Shown here: positions 11,300 to 13,935 of the stretch, piece after piece
Layout: each line of letters opens with the position of its first letter
Position numbering within the stretch: the first letter of the stretch is position 1
Assembly: GCA_910588405.1 (NCBI GenBank)
Contig: CAJUPT010000075.1
Location: 1-13,935, forward strand
DNA: 13,935 nt
Direction of reading: 5' to 3'
Source: an uncultured Lachnospiraceae bacterium
GTDB lineage: Bacteria > Bacillota > Clostridia > Lachnospirales > Lachnospiraceae
Program-made: the position numbers and the translations under genes
The notes under the pieces: generated by a model
Seen by the model: only the letters and a program-made list of their open reading frames with translations
What the model was told of the DNA's origin: nothing
The model's database searches: none

Positions 11300-11815
11300 A
11301 TGGAATATCCGGAAATCTATAAACTTTCCGCAGCGGAAGCACGGGCCAGGGAGGAAACTGCCCTGTTCCGGGCTTCCCATAAACTGAACATTGCGTGCAA
11401 ACATGCGGTGGAGGCGGCAATCCGGGAAAATTTTGACGGCCTCCACCTGAAAGGCGGCTGTATCAGACCGGTGATCGAGGAATACGGCATTGACCGGGTG
11501 GACTGGGTTCTGGCAAACACTGTCCAGACGAAGCAGCTTGACGGGCGTTTTTCCAGGGACAACAAAGCGTGGGCTGAGACGTTTCCGATCCCGGAAAGCG
11601 GCAATCCTGTCTTTGAGCCGCGTCTGGATTACGTTGTGGAGAGCCATCCGGCTGTGCTGGACGGTTTCATCAGCCTTGTACGCCAGGAGCGCGGCAGGGA
11701 AAAAGCGCTGCCGGAGGAAGAAAAGCCCAAACCGTCGATCCGCGCGCAGTTATCCGCGCCGCCCGCAGCCGGGGAAAAAAAACAGGCAAAAAACAGAGAC
11801 CGGGAGGTGAGGTAA
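11300..11815 (+). CDS. DUF3849-like protein
   Basis: 171 residues from MEYPEIYKLSAAEARAREET. The pattern ALFRASHKLNIACKHAVEAA, then CIRPVIEEYGIDRVDWVLAN and TVQTKQLDGRFSRDNKAWAE, matches DUF3849, a family frequent in clostridial ICEs and without a known activity. The C-terminal ~40 residues are Lys/Glu/Pro-rich and probably disordered. An ATG at 11294 is in frame but lies only 2 nt from AAAGGAGG (11284-11291). The ATG at 11300 has 8-nt spacing, so I chose it. A strong hairpin sits just upstream. The stop is directly followed by the ATG of the PrgI gene with no gap. It is cytoplasmic, with no TM seen. Confidence 0.75.
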   Translation: MEYPEIYKLSAAEARAREETALFRASHKLNIACKHAVEAAIRENFDGLHLKGGCIRPVIEEYGIDRVDWVLANTVQTKQLDGRFSRDNKAWAETFPIPESGNPVFEPRLDYVVESHPAVLDGFISLVRQERGREKALPEEEKPKPSIRAQLSAPPAAGEKKQAKNRDREVR

Positions 11816-12238
11816 ATGGCATTTGTACCCGTGCCAAAGGATCTGACGAAAGTAAAGACCAAGGTGGCGCTGAACCTGACAAAGCGGCAGCTGGTATGCT
11901 TCGGCCTGGGCGGGCTTATCGGGATACCGGCCTACCTTTTCAGCCGCGGCAGCATCGGGAATGAGCCGGCGGCGCTTTTGATGATCGGCCTCATGCTGCC
12001 CTTTTTTGCGTTCGGCATTTATGAAAAGGACGGGCAGCCGCTGGAAAAAGTGCTGGGAAACTTCCTTAATGTATCGTTCCTGCGGCCACCGGCCCGGCCT
12101 TACCGTACCGACAATGGCTATGCCGCCCTCATGCGGCAGGCGGAATTTGACAAGGAGGCAGAAAAGATTGAAAACAAAACAGCAGGCAAAGCAGGAAAAG
12201 GCCCTGCAGGCCGCAAAAAACCAATACAAAAAAGATAA
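11816..12238 (+). CDS. prgI: PrgI family protein
   Basis: 140 residues. The start AFVPVPKDLTKVKTKVALNL, then TKRQLVCFGLGGLIGIPAYL, is characteristic of PrgI. Two membrane segments (~26-44 and ~53-70) are followed by FGIYEKDGQPLEKVLGNFLN and a soluble part RPPARPYRTDNGYAAL. In conjugative plasmids of Gram-positives PrgI is a small inner-membrane channel component (VirB3-like position) encoded directly before the VirB4 ATPase, as here. The Lys-rich C-terminal 24 residues overlap the start of virB4 in another frame. GGGAGGTGAGG upstream and abutment to the previous stop indicate coupled translation. Confidence 0.87.
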   Translation: MAFVPVPKDLTKVKTKVALNLTKRQLVCFGLGGLIGIPAYLFSRGSIGNEPAALLMIGLMLPFFAFGIYEKDGQPLEKVLGNFLNVSFLRPPARPYRTDNGYAALMRQAEFDKEAEKIENKTAGKAGKGPAGRKKPIQKR

Positions 12239-13935
12239 GGCGGAGTTAAAGTCCCTGCGCCTTTCACCCGGAGGGAAGCTGTCCGAAAAGGAAAAAAGGC
12301 GGCTTGTCGCTTCCGTAAAAAAGGCGAAGCGCGACGGGCGGATCCCGAAATCGGCGCAGGAGACGATCCCTTACCGGGAGATGCGCCAGGACGGCATCTG
12401 CGCGGCAGGCGGGAACTACTATACGAAGCAGATCGAGTTTTTAGACATCAACTACCAGCTGGCGCAGAACGAGGACAAGAACATCATTTTTGAGAACTGG
12501 TGCGACTTCCTCAACTATTTTGACGCATCCATCCGCTTCCAGCTTTCTTTCCTGAACCAGAAGGCGGACATGGAGAAATTTAAGAAGTCCATTGAGATCC
12601 CGGAGCAGGACGACATGTTCAACGGGATCCGCCGGGAATACGCCGGGATGCTGCAAAGCCAGCTCGCCAGGGGCAACAACGGCCTGACAAAGACGAAGTA
12701 CATCACCTTTGGCATTGAGGCGGACGACATCAAAGCAGCAAAGACCCGGCTGGAACGGATTGAGGCGGATATCCTGGCGAATTTCAAGGTGCTGGGAGTG
12801 AAAGCAAGGGCGCTGGACGGGTACGAACGGCTCGCCATCCTGCACCAGATGTTCCACCCTGCCGGAGAGAGGAAATTCCTCTTTGCCTGGGACGCCATCT
12901 GGAAGACCGGGCTGTCCAGCAAGGATTTTATCGCGCCGGACAGTTTCACCTTTCAGAACGGGCAGTATTTCAAGGTGGGGCAGACCTACGGCGCGGTTTC
13001 GTTTTTGCAGATCTTAGCGCCGGAACTGACCGACCGTATGCTGGCGGATTTTCTCGACCTAGAGAACAGCATGGTGGTCACGCTACATATCCAGTCCATC
13101 GACCAGAGCGCAGCCATAAAGACAGTGAAGCGCAAGCTGACCGATCTGGACAAAATGCGCATCGAGGAGCAGAAAAAAGCGGTGCGGGCAGGGTACGACA
13201 TGGACATCATTCCGACCGATCTTGCCACCTACGGGAACGAGGCAAAGACGCTGCTTGAGGACTTGCAGAGCCGCAACGAGCGGATGTTTCTTGTCACGGT
13301 GCTTGTGATGAACACGGCGGCGAAACGGCAGAAACTGGAGAACAACGTGTTCCAAGCGGCGGGGATCGCACAGAAATACAACTGCGCCCTGCGGAGGCTG
13401 AGCTACCAGCAGGAACAGGGCTTTTTATCCTCCCTGCCGCTGGGCGTGAACCAGGTGCAGATCCAGCGGGGGCTTACCACCAGCAGCACGGCGATCTTCG
13501 TGCCGTTCACCACCCAGGAGCTTTTCCAGTCCGGGGAATCGCTGTATTACGGCGTCAACGCCCTTTCCAACAACCTGATCATGTGCGACCGGAAAAAGTT
13601 AAAGAACCCAAACGGCCTGATCCTGGGGACACCCGGCGCGGGGAAATCCTTCTCCGCCAAAAGGGAGATCACCAACGCTTTCCTGATCACGGCGGATGAT
13701 ATCGCCATTATCGACCCGGAAGCGGAATATTCGCCGCTGGTGACGGCGCTGGGCGGGCAGGTCATCAAGGTATCCCCGACTTCCAGCCAGTACATCAACC
13801 CCATGGACATCAACTTAAATTACAGCGAGGACGACGACCCGCTGATTTTAAAGAGCGACTTTATCCTGTCGCTCATGGAACTGATGATGGGGAAGGTGGA
13901 GCCGGACGAAAAGAGTATCATCGACCAGTGCCTGC
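12168..13935 (+). CDS. virB4: VirB4-like conjugal transfer ATPase, N-terminal part (runs off window)
   Basis: 589 codons are visible, open to the window edge. The frame matches CD1110/TraE-type VirB4 proteins. A Lys-rich start (MKTKQQAKQEKALQ), the N-terminal VirB4 domain (YYTKQIEFLDINYQLAQNED, FLNYFDASIRFQLSFLNQKA), NGQYFKVGQTYGAVSFLQIL and AAKRQKLENNVFQAAGIAQK lead to Walker A GTPGAGKS (residues 487-494) and IAIIDPEAEYSPLV. The Walker B region and C-terminus are outside. No ATG lies near the proper N-terminus. The best start is TTG at 12168 with AAGGAGG at 12152-12158 (9-nt spacing), giving a 71-nt overlap with prgI. It powers assembly and substrate transfer of the type IV system. A TTG start like that of virD4 suggests limited initiation. 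Confidence 0.92.
   Translation, partial: MKTKQQAKQEKALQAAKNQYKKDKAELKSLRLSPGGKLSEKEKRRLVASVKKAKRDGRIPKSAQETIPYREMRQDGICAAGGNYYTKQIEFLDINYQLAQNEDKNIIFENWCDFLNYFDASIRFQLSFLNQKADMEKFKKSIEIPEQDDMFNGIRREYAGMLQSQLARGNNGLTKTKYITFGIEADDIKAAKTRLERIEADILANFKVLGVKARALDGYERLAILHQMFHPAGERKFLFAWDAIWKTGLSSKDFIAPDSFTFQNGQYFKVGQTYGAVSFLQILAPELTDRMLADFLDLENSMVVTLHIQSIDQSAAIKTVKRKLTDLDKMRIEEQKKAVRAGYDMDIIPTDLATYGNEAKTLLEDLQSRNERMFLVTVLVMNTAAKRQKLENNVFQAAGIAQKYNCALRRLSYQQEQGFLSSLPLGVNQVQIQRGLTTSSTAIFVPFTTQELFQSGESLYYGVNALSNNLIMCDRKKLKNPNGLILGTPGAGKSFSAKREITNAFLITADDIAIIDPEAEYSPLVTALGGQVIKVSPTSSQYINPMDINLNYSEDDDPLILKSDFILSLMELMMGKVEPDEKSIIDQCL

Larger units (their letters stand above)
2297..13935 (+). mobile_element. 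Left part of a Tn1549/CTn-like integrative and conjugative element (incomplete)
   Basis: From about 2297 to the window end all genes are co-directional and follow the order known from Tn1549 and C. difficile CTn2/CTn4/CTn5-type elements: SymE-like, DUF5348-like, ParA, ParB, RepA, DUF3846, DUF3848, PcfB, VirD4, Maff2, VirB6, SpoVG-like, DUF3849, PrgI, VirB4. The left boundary is inferred from loss of integrase similarity at 2295-2297, from a large inverted repeat immediately inside, and from a switch to more GC-rich coding. The exact end could be off by some bases because the terminal sequence of this element is not known to me. The right end, the relaxase and the element's own recombinase lie outside the window. 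Confidence 0.82.

Noticed and set aside
1..13935. tRNA, rRNA, insertion sequences, antibiotic resistance or defence genes
   Set aside because: None could be recognised by reading the window on both strands.

Overview
The window is a junction between two mobile elements in a Gram-positive, probably clostridial (Lachnospiraceae/Ruminococcaceae-like gut Firmicute) genome. The evidence is strong AAGGAGG-type ribosome binding sites, prophage lysis genes, and a conjugation module of the Tn1549 / C. difficile CTn2-CTn4-CTn5 type. No ribosomal or housekeeping gene is present, so the host cannot be placed more finely.

Left part (1 to about 2296): the end of a prophage. It holds the 3' end of an unidentified gene, a small one-TM coiled-coil protein in the usual holin position, and a two-domain endolysin (M23-like peptidase plus GH25 muramidase). 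A hairpin terminator follows, then on the minus strand the last ~55 codons of a tyrosine recombinase (phage integrase). The integrase remnant keeps its catalytic tyrosine but stops almost exactly where the arginine of the HxxR motif should be.

Right part (about 2297 to the end): the left portion of an integrative and conjugative element (ICE), all on the plus strand and more GC-rich than the prophage part. In order: a large inverted repeat/terminator, a SymE-like AbrB-fold protein, a DUF5348-like protein, ParA, ParB, two tandem terminators, a RepA_N-type replication initiator with iterons inside its coding sequence, DUF3846-like and DUF3848-like proteins, PcfB, the VirD4-like coupling ATPase, a structured-looking leader, Maff2, a VirB6/TrbL-like membrane protein, a SpoVG-domain protein with an unusual N-terminal extension, a DUF3849-like protein, PrgI and the start of the VirB4-like ATPase, which runs off the window. 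Relaxase, ICE integrase, cell-wall hydrolase and cargo genes are not in the window.

How it works together: ParA/ParB and RepA would keep the excised circular form replicating and segregating. PcfB and VirD4 would bring the relaxosome to a type IV secretion channel that includes VirB6, PrgI and VirB4. Small DUF proteins sit between these genes and are tightly coupled to them by overlaps. I see no wholly new multi-gene system. The most unusual signals are at DNA/RNA level: the integrase breakpoint, 23-bp iterons with covarying dyads inside repA, a 27-bp near-perfect palindrome inside parB, a multi-stem leader before the ribosome-binding-site-less maff2 start, and the dual-start spoVG fusion.
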